A stretch of DNA of 64,000 bases, from assembly GCA_025267735.1 (NCBI GenBank), contig CM046297.1:26128011-26192010 (forward strand), read 5' to 3'. The notes under the pieces were generated by a model. It saw nothing but the letters and a program-made list of their open reading frames with translations, was not told where the DNA came from and made no database searches. A program made the translations under genes and the position numbers. This DNA is from Mactra quadrangularis. Lineage: Eukaryota > Mollusca > Bivalvia > Venerida > Mactridae. Below are positions 1-11,569 of this stretch, piece after piece. The stretch's first letter is position 1. Every line of letters begins with the position of its first letter.

Positions 1-690
1 ATCCAAGAACAATAACTTACAACTTTATTAATTTGATTCCTATATCCAAGAACTATAACTCTAGCTGTGTTTGATTTTTGTCACATTAAGAATTTATTTC
101 TATATCTAAGAACTATAACTCATAATGTCTTTAATCGGATTTCTGTATCCAAAAACTCTAGCTGTGTTTGTGTCTTGTCACATTAAGATTTTATTTCTAA
201 ATCTAAGAACAATAGCTCATGGTTTCTTTAAATTGATTCCTATATCCAAGAACTGTAACTCAAGACTAGCTGTGTTTGATTTTTGTGACATGAAGATTTT
301 ATTTCTAAATCCAAGATCATTAACTCATGATTTCTTAAATTTGATTCCTGTATTTAAGAACTATAACTCTAGCTGTGCTTGATTCTTGTCACAATTCAAT
401 TTTAAATCCAAGAACAATTACTTATGTTTTATTAAATTGGATTCCTATATTTAAGAAATATAACTCTACTGAGCTGTACATGATGATAGTCATATAGAGA
501 TTTTACTGTTGTTACATTAAGGTTTTATTTCAAGATCCAAGAACAACAACTCATGACATCTTTCAATATATTTCTATATCCAAGAACAATAACTCTGGTT
601 GTGCTTTACTCTGGTTAAATTAAGATATTACTTTTATATCCAAGAACAATAACTCTAGCTGTGTTTGATTCTTAAAGTTGCATTAACTCA
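1..690. repeat. Degenerate ~100-bp tandem repeat block
   Basis: The block AGCTGTGTTTGATTTTTGTCAC recurs (as shorter variants) near 63, 160, 268 and 371, then again near 658. Units are spaced 97, 108 and 103 bp apart and also share 'ATCCAAGAAC' and 'TTGATTCCTATAT'. The block probably continues past the left window edge. An 85-codon ORF at 125-382 is a by-product: its peptide simply repeats with the DNA unit. No known satellite family is recognised. Confidence 0.75.
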
Positions 691-699
691 ACTGACAGG

Positions 700-1700
700 A
701 TGTTAATTATTTAATCTTTTATTCTTGTTTAATGAGTTTTTAATATTGAATAGTTACAATATCTGAATGCCTTACAAAAGTAGACATTAGAATCAGCTGA
801 TTGAGTATAAAACCTCGCTTTCTAATTCCTCCGTGTTTTCCTATTGTTTTGTGTTTTTCATGCTGTAGAGAAAGTGCTATGTTAATGGATTGTGATGAAT
901 AAAACAAGGTTTAATCAATGAATTTCTATTGGACATTTAAGTTTGTTTGTAGTTTAAAAGAGATTTTTGTGAAGCGCTTTGGCTTTGGTTTAATCCTGAT
1001 TATGGAAAATATTTTTCTATTGAAGAAATCATTCCTTTTTAGATTTCATTTGTTTAAAATCTTTCTATTCGCAAGCGATTTTATAAAACAATTTAAATGC
1101 TATTGCATGATGCATGTGATTTTGCATTACTAAGTTTTTCTGCATAGGTTTTTCAACATCCAGAATGAGATTTTTTTTTATTTCGCTGTAGTGTACTATG
1201 AGGAAGTTTTATGGGTATTTCATATACATTTGTACCAGCATGGTCAGCTTAACTGGTAGCACATCTGGCAACTTATATACAGGGATCATGGGGTGTATTC
1301 TACAGCGAATTGTTACCTACCTTCATGGAGTAGTCATGAAATATTTTCTGTGTCAGCCATTAGCAAGAGTTTGTCCGACTTTTGTACCAGGTTAACAGCT
1401 TGGCCTAAAAATTTTAGCTTTTCAAGACTACGAGTAGAATGACTGGCAAAAGCAATGTGAGAATGGTTGCAGAAAATATTCTTTGACTTAACTGCATATT
1501 AAAGTATGTAAGACTTGCCCTAGAATCAAACCGATAACCCTGGATTCGTAATCAGAAGTGTTATCTAAGCTTATTAAGTGCCAACATACATATATGTACA
1601 AATGCAATTTAAACTGAATTATTCTGCATGTATTAGTATGTAAGATTTTGTTTTATTCTTTTACAGCCTCTTATCTTATCTTAATTGAATCTATGAAACT
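700..1700. other. AT-rich non-coding DNA, no gene seen
   Basis: Two short ORFs (71 and 65 codons) have low-complexity, intron-like composition and no recognisable domain. No tRNA-like box, terminal repeat or long tandem array was found by eye. Confidence 0.6.
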
Positions 1701-1890
1701 TAAAAAAATAAGTAGGTGTCTGGTTGCCTATGACAACCATTTTTAATTCTGGGCAACCAACAATTTCTTTTGGGCAACCAACAATTTCTTTTGGGCAACC
1801 AAAATTCTGCAAATGAGATATAGTGCTTGCTCTTAAAATGATCTATTCAGACTACCACTTTTATATCCTAATTTTGTACACTGCTAATGT
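1700..1890 (+). repeat. Dispersed repeat P, copy 1, with 21-bp tandem units
   Basis: A short tandem of about 21 bp (core GGGCAACCAACAATTTC, three units) begins near 1750. It runs into a longer segment that recurs near 59500-59690 on the same strand and near 7560-7690 on the opposite strand. Shared words include 'AAATGAGATATAGTGCTTGC' and 'TATCCTAATTTTGTA'. No terminal repeats were found, so the class is unknown. Confidence 0.65.
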
Positions 1891-2870
1891 TAAGATTTAT
1901 CTTATTCACTAACTGCCTCTTATACATTATATTCACAATGTTAAGATGGTCTAAAATACCTGTGTGATGTAGTTATGTTCTATATCACTGCAAACAAATG
2001 GCTGTAAGATATTTGTTTTATAAATCCACTTGTGGATGTTTTAACTGATATTATAACCATAAAACTGTTACAAACTGTGACAAAGTTACATCCAAATCTC
2101 ATCGTTTTGTCGGTCACTTTAGGTAAAAAAAACGATGATAAAACATAAGGCCTTGGTGACAACCTAGTACGTCTGTGACAATACTTTGATTATGATATGC
2201 TCTTATAACTTGCGATAGCTTACGATAGTGATACACTTATATGACAATTTGAACTGTATTATTTGGTATATATGTGACGAAAGTAAAGATTACCGTTTGT
2301 TACACTATGTGAGACAAAATGTAAGAAAAAAGTCATTCACATTTCAGTTGTATGTATAGTGTAAATAATGCGAGATGTATGTGTTTTATTTTCGTTGATT
2401 AAATTGCATCCCTCAGCTGTTTTTAGTTTAAATGGAGATGGATTTGGATTTAATATATAAAGCTTGAATTAATTGGATTTTAAAGTTTAAACTGTGCTAC
2501 GTGCTAAAGTGTCTTAAAACAATTGTTTATATTCTTATGTAAATTAGTTAAAGTCCATGTACTTATCTGTTCTGTTTTCGTGAAAGGAAAGTATATGTAA
2601 TCTATAATGGTCACAAACCTGTTATAAAGGGATTTTAGCTGATGAAAATTGTTAAATATGATTAGTTTTTGAGAAAGATTGGACCTATATTAAAGGGATT
2701 TGCTGATCAAAAATGATTAAATATGATTTGTTTTTTAGCAGACTGGTTTAGGTAAATGGTACAGTGTTTTATGTTAATTCATTTATCAGGTTCATAATGA
2801 GTTGTGTCAAGATGATGTCTTATTTGTCTATGTTGGTAATGTTTTAGTTTGATAAGTATTAGGTCAGGGT
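1890..2870. other. Non-coding DNA, no gene seen
   Basis: AT-rich sequence with only a 60-codon ORF of no recognisable type. Nothing else was supported by eye. Confidence 0.55.
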
Positions 2871-2978
2871 CTTTGTCTATAGACTTAAGCTTATTTACAA
2901 GAAAACTATATATAGATAATCTAGCTTAAGTCTAAATAAGGAATCTGCTTGTAAATATGTGTAAGTTCACAGACAAAG
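2871..2978. repeat. Imperfect inverted repeat, 31-bp arms
   Basis: Left arm 2871-2901 and right arm 2948-2978 are inverted copies with mismatches in two short blocks. Both start CTTTGTCT and end ATTTACAAG when read inward. A second inner pair built on 'GACTTAAGCTTA' lies between them. It looks like a small foldback or MITE-type relic. No target duplication was identified. Confidence 0.55.
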
Positions 2979-3330
2979 TGAGTGATTGTTATAATGCAAT
3001 GCAATGTAGTTGTTCATACCTTTTGCATCAATCCAGTAACTCTGATTTTTTTCTGGTGATGAGTAGCCCTGGGCTTTCGTCTTATATCAGGAACAGATGG
3101 GGTGGGTCCCTTTCCTTCTGGAGCTACCTCTGAGATAACTTTTGATAGGGGAGGCATGCAAAAACGGGTCATTTTAAGGCAAGTTTCCATGAGTGAATTT
3201 GACCAAATCTAGCTAAAATTAAATCAATTAAGTCCTTGGGCTGCTATTCTGAAGGGATCGAGGGTTCAAGGAAGGTGGTATAATGCATGAACACAGATTT
3301 TTGTCTATTGATGGGTCAATATACAGTATT

Positions 3331-3546
3331 GATAAATTTCATTCAGCTATTTAATGGTGTGCGGACTAACTCCACTATTTTAAATACTTTGTCTGTACTC
3401 ACTATCAATAATCAAGTCGAGGGTTGTCTGCAAAACTGCAGGAACTTGCTCTTTTAAACAATGCACTTACTACAGTCTTACCGACAGCCCTCAAAGTATT
3501 TAAATCAGCAGGGTTAATGTATGTACAAGCAACAATGAAATTTACC
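3331..3546. mobile_element. Palindromic MITE family F, copy 1 (diverged)
   Basis: The right arm contains 'GTATTTAAATCAGCAGGG' followed by 'TTAATGTATG' and ends 'AATGAAATTTA'. The left arm begins 'GATAAATTTCATTCAGC'. These are diverged versions of the family F arms described at 21641. Confidence 0.6.
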
Positions 3547-3549
3547 TAT

Positions 3550-4915
3550 ACAAAAATGTACTAGGTCAGTTTGAGTATGACTGGGGGTAAAATAAGGCCA
3601 TTAAGATTAAATATTTGGACAGTGTCTTTAAGGACTACGCTCAACTGTATAAAGTCAAGTATTTAATCACCTGTACAAATTTGACCATAAAAGCCTTCAG
3701 GATAGCCTGGCTGCTATATATTGGTCAGCGTCTGGTCAATGGTCAGTTAAAACTATGTAGGTCAACAGTATTAAGGTCAGTTTTGAAATTGGGCGGGATT
3801 TTCTTTAATTACACTTAAACCTAACCCAAGTAGTTGTGCAGTGATTATTAGGAAATTTTCGTTTGTATGAAGTATAATATTTGGATAAAGCATTCTTTAA
3901 ATTAATATGAATCTATTATTTTTACTATAACTTACAATAAGCATTCATAGACTCAAACTCATTCAAAGACTTAAACTTGATGGGGAATGACAAAAAGTTA
4001 AAGTTAAACGGGTGTTTAGAACATTACATAAAGCTTATGGACTAAACTTTCAACACATGATATTTGGACAATTCGTTTTTCAATTAATTGACAAAGTTTT
4101 GACAGGCAAGCCCTGATAAATATTTCCATTCCTGTTTTTAATTAAAACTTAATTTTAATTTGGACCATTAAGAGATAATATTTGTTAATTAATACAACAA
4201 TGTTAATTATTTCATACATTATAATGGCATTTAGTGATGACATGATTATTTTATTGTCTGAAACAAAGACATAGCAATAATATTAACCCGGGAGTGTACA
4301 GGGGTTAACCGTATTGTTCATGTTCATTTACAACGACAAAGTAATATGATATTAATCAAATCACAAATTAATATTTGATGAAGTAAACCACCCATTGCAA
4401 TATGACTGAGATCTATTTTACATTAAGCAAAAATGTTTTTTTTTCTAATTAAACATAATTTAATAATACCATCAACGCCATTAGACGTTACGGCAGGTCT
4501 GTGCTTTAAGATTGCTTGCCGTGATCCGTAGAACTGGTGGACATTGCAGATATTAATATGTAATCACATTATTAAACTCTTTTCCCAAGTTTATACAATG
4601 AAAAACAAAGAACGTCTGCAACTTTTACTTTTCGTCCCTCTGTCTTTAAACGTTTATTATGCTTAAGATATTAGCTCAAATTTAATGAAATTTACATAGA
4701 TGTGTGGAAAATAGATTTTGCTATAGAATGATACCAAACATACCTACATTGAATTTAACTTTGTATGTGAAATTTGTCTTTTACTGAGTGTATATAGTTT
4801 TTTTGGCGTGTCAGTATATATCAAATTTAACAATGTCACAAGCAATGTAAGGGTTCAATTCTACCCTAATAAAAGATTAAACTAAAAGTAAAGCTCTGCA
4901 TCGTACTGAATATTA
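3550..4915. other. Non-coding DNA, no gene seen
   Basis: AT-rich, with scattered homopolymers and one 67-codon ORF without recognisable features. No repeat boundary was supported. Confidence 0.55.
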
Positions 4916-4920
4916 TTTAA

Positions 4921-5440
4921 GAAATAACTTACAGTTGTCTATATTTTGTTGTCTAATAAAATATAGGCACGAGTTGTGATGCGCGTATGATTTAATAAGC
5001 GCATCAAACGAGTGCCTATATTTTATTAGACAACAAAATATAGACAACTGTAAGTTATTTCGATTCTAACATCGTAAAATACATCCGTAGAAAAGATATA
5101 TTTATAGAACTATTTTTAACTGTCAGAAACGTCATGCTGTTGAAATCCACCCCAGTGCAAAGGCCGAAAATAGCATTTATTTACACAATTCTCACAGATA
5201 GGTGTTTCTTATTCCGAACAAAAAATATTAAAATCTTAATTATAGAATAGAAACCAAATTGTAAAAGTCAACCCTTATAAACTCGGGCGCCATTTTCGGC
5301 TTTGCGCATTTTACGTGGGGAGTAAAATTTCAACAGCCGTCACGAGCTATATTTTGTTGAATAATAAAGCATAGATGACGTCACATTAAATAAAGAGTGA
5401 AAACGCACGTGCCTATGTTAGAATTATCATTAAAAGTATG
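4921..5440. mobile_element. Foldback element with 50-bp perfect palindrome arms
   Basis: The segment 4921-5061 is a near-perfect palindrome. Left arm 4921-4984 matches the reverse complement of 4999-5061, with the first 50 bases identical and a short gapped inner part around GATGCGC. A second inverted pair lies just downstream. The words CTGTTGAAAT and GCCGAAAAT near 5130-5175 face their inverted forms near 5290-5345. The whole resembles a foldback or MITE-like DNA transposon. No transposase is present. The outer limits are uncertain. Confidence 0.6.
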
Positions 5441-7085
5441 GATGCTGGTATTTAGTGTTCAGAATAACGATGTTATACTGTATTAAATCATAAATCACAT
5501 AATGACAAATTATGTATGTACATGTATAAAACATTTATGATAGATAATTCGTTCTGATATAACAGTCAGTGTTTATAATGGCCTCAGCTTTATAAGATCA
5601 TATTTAATTAAAACTTGTCAATTAGTTTATTATTTGGAGGTACGGAATTCTTCTTTTATTGTCAGAAAATGGGAGTTTGGCCAAAATTTAAACTTCAATG
5701 TATGTAGACTCTATGCTAAACAATGAAAAAGGTTAATTGTTCAGTTTTTTGATTAATTAATTATTGTTCATGATTGAGATAAAATATTATGTTTTTTTTA
5801 ATTAAATAGTTAATTGATACAGGGTCATGATTGTTATTATAAAAGGGATTGTGAATGCTTGCTTCAGAATTTAATTTTAAAACAAAAGGACTTATGTAAT
5901 GGATATTATATACATATGTTTTTTCTCGTGCTGGGACAGCATTTAATTGTGGTCACAGATTTTTCTTTACATTTTATTAGATTGAAGGGTTTAACTGTTG
6001 AATAAAATGTATTCTTTACTTTTAATAACTTTTAATTTTGTGTGTTGATAGAGAATAACAGAATAGATGTTTAAATGGCTGCAACATGCAAATTTAACAA
6101 TTGGAATATAACAATATTGAACTAAAAGACATGACTTATAGGGCTAGTGAAAATGTTGATATGTTTTGTTCCAAAGTGATTTCTTTTCGGAATTAGTTGT
6201 TTATGAACAAGTATAATGATATAGCCAGTGAGCTTTTATATGACAATGATATATATTATATGAATTACTATAAAGTAAGAGGAAAATTGTGAAAAAGTTC
6301 AATGAATTGAAGGGTTTGTTAAAGGAATAAAACTGAACTGTTCATCATGTCTAGAAAAATGTTTAGAACTCATAAGGTAAGTCAATTTTTTGCACAATTT
6401 ACAATTTGAAGGATTAGTGAAAAAAATCACTGAGATTGACATAGAATATAATAAAATCATGTATTGACAAATTGCTGTATATCAACCATTCCTTATTTTT
6501 AAAGAATGTATACACATTAATTTTGGCAATGATAAATGATCACTTGTTTATATACATGAAAACTCACTTCAGTAAGCATAGAAATATTAAGAGATATATG
6601 ATGTACATTGTCACAAAATTTTGATGTATACATTAATTGCAGTAGGCGAAAATAGTTTTAGTATGGTGTAACTATATTTAAAATTTTCTAGTTCTTGAAT
6701 CCTTATGAACACCAGTTAAGGTTAGATTTATGCAAAGGTGCCATTCCCAAGTGCAATAAAATCAACTTTTGTGATTTATACTTGTAAGAGGTTGGGCAGC
6801 CATATTGCGAGGTCATTTGACTCAATATGGCTTTTGTTTAAGGCTTGACCACAAGTCAAAATGTTGGCTGGTCAACAATATGAAGTCATGAAGGGATCAG
6901 TTATTTGTGCAGGAAGTATGATCTCATGGTCATTATAGGTGTTACTTACTGGTCAGAACTCTTCAACCACACAATACTTGAAAACTTGACCACAATGATA
7001 TAAGACTAACCACAATTATGTTTTAACTGACCCCAAGTATCTGAGTCAGAAGTATGTTTGAAATACCAGGTGTCAAGTAATGAAA
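5440..7085. other. Non-coding DNA, no gene seen
   Basis: AT-rich sequence. The only ORF of note (63 codons, near 5814) has no recognisable domain. Confidence 0.5.
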
Positions 7086-7086
7086 T

Positions 7087-7323
7087 AACCTATTTAGTCA
7101 CAAGATCAGATATTTTATAAAGTGAAGGTCTGCTACAAAGACCACCTTTGTTATTGCGAAACCATTGTACATAACCATCATCGGCAACCACATTACTTCC
7201 TTCCATTACATTCCATACGTGCCATGGGCAATTTGACTGGCAAAATTTGGTTTTCATGAATATGCATGAAGCAGGGGAAACTAACTTTCTTCCAATGAAA
7301 TCGCATGTCACCATTATCTTCAA
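7087..7323 (-). other. Possible remnant of coding sequence (minus strand)
   Basis: This 77-codon minus-strand reading frame ends in a stop at 7090. Its C-terminal half is less biased in composition than the surrounding ORFs, with Trp, Cys, Gly and Asp in a protein-like mix around 'PWHVWNVMEGSNVV'. A further minus-strand frame at 7914-8198 is likewise not pure low complexity. I do not recognise either as a known domain. Chance ORF is the more likely explanation; a degraded gene or transposon fragment is possible. Confidence 0.13.
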
Positions 7324-7554
7324 TTATACTATGACATCATACTGGGATTTTCTTCACCTGTTTAGAAAAATCACTCATGGAGTTCGCCATTTTGAAGGTA
7401 AACCAAATCTTAGATATAAAACCTAATTTCATTGGTACAATGTGTTGGTATGTAACCTTTCCAAATGTTTTCAGTCTCAGCTTCCAATCTGCTCTATTGC
7501 TGTTCCAAAAAATGGACATAATAATCATTATACTGCCATATACTCAGGTTTGTA

Positions 7555-7690
7555 TGATAATAAAGTCTACAAAATTAGGATATGAAAAGGATTGTTTGAA
7601 CAGATCATTTTACGAGCAAGGGCTTTATCTCATTTGCAGAATTTTGGTTGCCCGAGCTAAAATATGTTCATCCCGGGCAATGGGACACAC
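7555..7690 (-). repeat. Dispersed repeat P, copy 2 (inverted)
   Basis: Read on the minus strand this closely matches 1790-1890. It has 'GGGCAACCAAAATTCTGC', then 'AAATGAGATA', then 'ATGATCTGTTCA' and 'ATATCCTAATTTTGTA'. The 117-codon plus-strand ORF at 7377-7730 runs through it and is therefore at least partly repeat-derived. Confidence 0.65.
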
Positions 7691-8390
7691 ACTTAATTTA
7701 AAGACTGATAATACATTTGCAGACTGCTGAATTGCTTAATTTCTAACTAATCAAAAGCATTCTTTTTATATGTTCATAAAGTTCAAGGAATGTCCCTTCA
7801 TGTATGTAGCTGTAATGTTTGAACCTTTGTTTTACATTCTAGGCATGACAAAAACCTTGTATCATCTAAATGTTTAACTTGTAATAAGGTGATTGATGTT
7901 AGAATGTCTTTGGTCAAGTCATTGTTTTATACTGGTGAAATGGCTTGTCAATTTTGTATGGAGACAAGGTCAAAATGAAAATTAGGTTTAATTGGTAAGC
8001 ATTGTCTTGAATTTTTGCAAGTGCTATTGTCCGATTTATTAATGTTTCATAGTAAGCAAGATTTCTCTCATTGAGGCCCTTTAAATCATGAATGAAACAA
8101 ACAACACCATTAGTGTGGGTCCATATATCAGGAGCAATCATATACACCATACAAAATATATACATCATGAAACCTATCCTTGTATACATAATATACATAT
8201 AAAATATGTCAATATGTCGTAGTTAGTTATAACAATTATATATGTATGACAAATTGTACCTTCACACATTATAATTAATGATATAGTTTATTACTTATTA
8301 CATCTGTGTTTTCTATAGTTTTCATCATTTACTTACACCCTTAAATATTTGTGGCTCAATGAAAACCTAAAGCTTGCTCATTTCTATTGG

Positions 8391-8466
8391 TAAATTTTAT
8401 TCTCAATTGTCAGTTGCCTAACCCAACAGATTTAAATACTCAATATGTGTTCAATAATCTTAGTAC
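8391..8466. mobile_element. Palindromic MITE family F, copy 2 (left arm, interrupted)
   Basis: 'TAAATTTTATTCTCAATTG' followed by 'AACCCAACAGATTTAAATAC' matches the left arm of family F. It stops at the target duplication of the Mutator-like element that begins at 8467. No right arm was confidently found beyond 9808. Confidence 0.55.
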
Positions 8467-8630
8467 CATTTTCCGTAAACAGATATCCTGTAGAGCGTTG
8501 TCGTACAGGATTTCTACTTTCTCTGTGGAAGGTCACGTCGAGATGAACTTTGTGTCGACCAATCAATGCGTAGCTTTCATCCAGACGAAAACACTATTAA
8601 TCACATTATGATTTTTTAATTTCTATTTTT

Positions 8631-9564
8631 AGCTCGACTTTACGTAGTAATGTAGAGCTCTCCTACTCGCCCCAGCGTCGGCGTCCGCGTCCGCGTCCAC
8701 CTTTCTGATTAAAGTTTTTGTGCAGTAAAATACTTTCTTCTATATCTTTGTTATTTCTTAAGATATTAACTTCAAACTTTAAATATATGTTCCTTACTAT
8801 CAACCACATCTCATGTGACAAGGTATATAACTCCAAACACATTTCTTTCAGAATTATCTCCCCTTGAACTGATTAAAGTTTTTGTGCACAGATTAAAGTT
8901 TTTGTGCAGTAAAATACTTTCTCCTATATCTTTGTTATTTCTTAAGATATAAACTTCAAACTTTAAATATATGCTTCTTATTATCAACCACATCTCATGT
9001 GACAAGGTTCATAACTCTAAATATATTTTTTTCAGAATTATCTCCCCTTGAACTTAGAGTTTTCTTTCAAAAATGTTTGTTTTTACTGCAACTGTTTTAT
9101 TCCTTTAGGTATTGACTTCAAACTTTAAATGTACATTCCTTATTATCAACCACATCTCATGTGACAAGGTGTATAACTCTAAATATATTTTTTCAGAATT
9201 ATCTCCCCTTGAACTTAGAGTTTTCTTTATAAAGTGTTTGTTTTTACTGCAACTGTTTTATTTCTATAGGTATTGACTTTAAACTTTAAATGTACATTCC
9301 TTATTATCAACCACATCTCATGTGACAAGGTGTATAATTCCAAATATATTTTTTCAGAATTATCTCCCCTTGAAATTTAAAAAATGTTTGTTTTTACTGC
9401 AACTGTTTTATTTCTTAAGGTATTGACTTCAAACTTTAAATATATGTTTCTTATTATCAACCACATCCCATGTGACTAGGTTTATAACTCCTTATACATA
9501 TTTTTTACTCCTGTGACAAACACTAACTAAGTCGAGCATGCTGTCTCCTCTGACAGCTCTTGTT
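8631..9564 (+). mobile_element. Pearl/Helitron-like element, 934 bp (family 3)
   Basis: The element starts with an imperfect hairpin (8631-8659, AGCTCGAC...TAGAGCT). A GC-rich hexamer tract (GCGTCC repeats) follows, then tandem units of about 161 bp. The anchor GAATTATCTCCCCTTGAA recurs near 8851, 9035, 9196 and 9357. The element ends with hairpin GCTGTC...GACAGC and then TCTTGTT. The empty site at 35828/35829 defines the ends and shows no target duplication, apart from a 2-bp AG ambiguity. This matches 'pearl'-type non-autonomous elements known from bivalves, usually linked to Helitron-like rolling-circle transposons. It carries no protein. Confidence 0.8.
8689..9480 (+). repeat. ~161-bp tandem core within the pearl-like element
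   Basis: There are four to five units, each with 'TTGACTTCAAACTTTAAAT' or a variant and 'CACATCTCATGTGACAAGG'. Spacings between anchors are 184, 161 and 161 bp. The longer spacing comes from a 22-bp duplication of 'GATTAAAGTTTTTGTGCA' near 8870-8910. A core of about 160 bp is typical of pearl elements. Confidence 0.8.
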
Positions 9565-9929
9565 AGACCAAGTTTTGCATGCTAATTTAACCGCGGTAAT
9601 ATTCACAGTCTGCGATTGGGCGGCTCATTTCAAATTGCGTGACGTAGACGATGTAAACAAGTTATGTATCATAACAATTTCGTCATGAATATTATGGTGA
9701 GAAAAGGTCGCCTGAACATGACCTTCGTTTGGAAAAGGCCAGATCTAAATTAGCGAGTATGTGAGCGAAATTTTTTTAGATCGGGTTTTAATCAGATTGT
9801 CTTAGTACATGCATACTATCATATGGCTGCTAAACATCATTCTGTAATCACTATTGATAAACATATTATATAAGTACTCATTAAAAGCTTGGGTTTAGAG
9901 TTTTAAAGCTTCTTCAGGGACACTGAGTA

Positions 9930-10275
9930 GGTCAAGTGAGTGCTGCATTACGACTGAAAAATTGCCAACAAATCTGCATAAATTGAACCCTTTACTGGTT
10001 GTGACATGTGTGAAAAGTAGGCGCATGAAAAAAAGATCATTATTTGGGACAACTTTCCTAAAGTGAAATTCACAAAATCCAGTTAAAAAACATTAATTTC
10101 AAGGCTGTTGTGGCCAGTTTCTTTCAAACTTGTTTCTTTTTTGTTTGAAACACACAAAAGATGTGAAAATGTCCTCAAAGATTCATAAAATACAGGAAAG
10201 ACACATAAAATAAGCAACAAGTTTCTTTGTGGGGGTCCAGACAGGTTAAAATGCAGGATCGACCAGTTTAGGGTT
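9930..10275 (-). repeat. Dispersed repeat Q, copy 1
   Basis: Read on the minus strand, this segment matches 19867-20505. Shared words include 'TTTTTTAACTGGATT', 'GAATTTCACTT', 'TTTTCACACATGTC' and 'AACCAGTAAAGGG'. Relative to the other copy it lacks about 435 bp and carries an extra block (10125-10220). The type of element is not recognised. Confidence 0.7.
10125..10220. mobile_element. 96-bp insert R in repeat Q, flanked by 8-bp repeats
   Basis: The direct repeat GTTTCTTT occurs at 10117-10124 and 10221-10228, and the block between is absent from the other Q copy. This looks like an insertion with an 8-bp target duplication, as hAT elements make. Clear terminal inverted repeats were not seen. 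Most of it (10143-10221) is duplicated without mismatch at 10701-10779. Confidence 0.55.
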
Positions 10276-10700
10276 AAGCACCATATTTTCCCCCCTGCTT
10301 CAAGTCATGAATGGCAATTGTCAATCGGCATGTTATATTGCAATCATCACACATAATGTAGAGGGAATAACACTTCTTCAATTTTATTAGAAAAGAAGTT
10401 TTTGTAGCTATACATCAAATTTCTGGAACAAAGTGATTCGACTTGACAATGATTAAGTGGAAATTCCAGAAAAAATAGTGTTAATATGTCAAAATGAAGG
10501 TTGATGAATTCGGTCCATGAAATTCTAATTTACTTAGCCGTAAAAAAAGTACAAAATGTTGAAGGTAGTAAAATTAACCAATATTTGAAATTTAAGAAAC
10601 TTTTCTTTTGTGTCTTATGGGGGTTTATATTTCATTTTACCTGTTTTGCATAATTTGTGGGTATAAATCACTTCAAAGGAGTTTAAATCACCCCAAAGAT

Positions 10701-10779
10701 GTTTGAAACACACAAAAGATGTGAAAATGTCCTCAAAGATTCATAAAATACAGGAAAGACACATAAAATAAGCAACAAG
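10701..10779 (+). repeat. Perfect 79-bp duplicate of block R
   Basis: It is identical base for base to 10143-10221, starting GTTTGAAACACAC and ending AAGCAACAAG. The copies are 558 bp apart in the same orientation. Flanking sequence differs on both sides, so this is a discrete duplicated block. The identity implies a recent event or gene conversion. Confidence 0.85.
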
Positions 10780-10784
10780 CAATA

Positions 10785-11565
10785 AACAAACACCTATAAA
10801 AAACAACATAAACTTGCAATAACACCATAACATGAAAAGAGTTTATTTTTTAACTTTCCTTCAAAGGCAAAATTAGATCTTTGCCTCCTTAGCCAATTTC
10901 TCAGTATATTGCATTCACTGTATTGTAATGGTTAGCTTTTATTAGGTTTGCTGCACTTAGTTTTTCTTGTTGAAACTTCATTCATCGTGAAGATTATAGT
11001 GTAAAATACTTGTTTTTTATAAACCATTGTGATTGATGAGCTTTTTATTGACAATGATTGCAGAAAAAAACAACAATTTTGTTGCCTTCATTTTACTTTG
11101 TAACACTTTTTGTTCATTTCGAATGATTTTTGTTACTTTTGTTGCTTTTGGTTAACTCTGTCACACTTTTCGTTCATTCTGATAGCTTTTATTTTGTTAA
11201 TTGTGTTGTCTTTTTGATTACTTCTATACTCTTTATAGCTCTTTTCATTAATTTGTAGGATGTTTGATTCAGCTAACCAGCTTTCTGGAACACTTTTCTT
11301 ATCTAATACTCTAGTCTGCTTACCCTTTCACATGGTGGGGACAAGTTTTCTTTAATATACAGGCTATGACCTGGTGGGATTAGGAAGGAATCACACTCAT
11401 CTGAGGCAGGACTAACAGTTAAAGTTTCAAAAGTTTAAGTGTTGTTTCAAGTCTGCTTCCATATACATGTACATGTTCAGCTGACTTTACATTTTGTATG
11501 ATAACCCCTGATCATTGAAATCATCTTCAGATAAGTGATCCCTCACAGTACCAATTTAACTCCGG
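10785..11565. other. Non-coding DNA with weak internal repetition
   Basis: Around 11090-11220 there are loosely repeated T-rich words such as 'TTTTGTTCATT' and 'GTTACTTTTG'. No gene or bounded element was identified. Confidence 0.5.
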
Positions 11566-11569
11566 GGTA

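Larger units (their letters stand above)
8467..9799 (+). mobile_element. Mutator-like non-autonomous element K, copy 1 (interrupted)
   Basis: The element is flanked by a perfect 9-bp direct repeat, TCTTAGTAC, at 8458-8466 and 9800-9808. Its right end reads ...AATCAGATTG, matching the copy at 35665-36063. Its left end is slightly diverged. Removing the 934-bp insertion at 8631-9564 leaves 399 bp, exactly the length of the uninterrupted copy. Nine-base target duplications are typical of the Mutator (MULE) superfamily. The terminal repeat is short (CAATCTG in the other copy), so the class is an inference. No transposase is encoded. Confidence 0.75.

Noticed and set aside
125..382. 85-codon ORF as a small gene
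   Set aside because: Its peptide repeats with the 100-bp tandem DNA unit, and composition is typical of AT-rich non-coding repeats.
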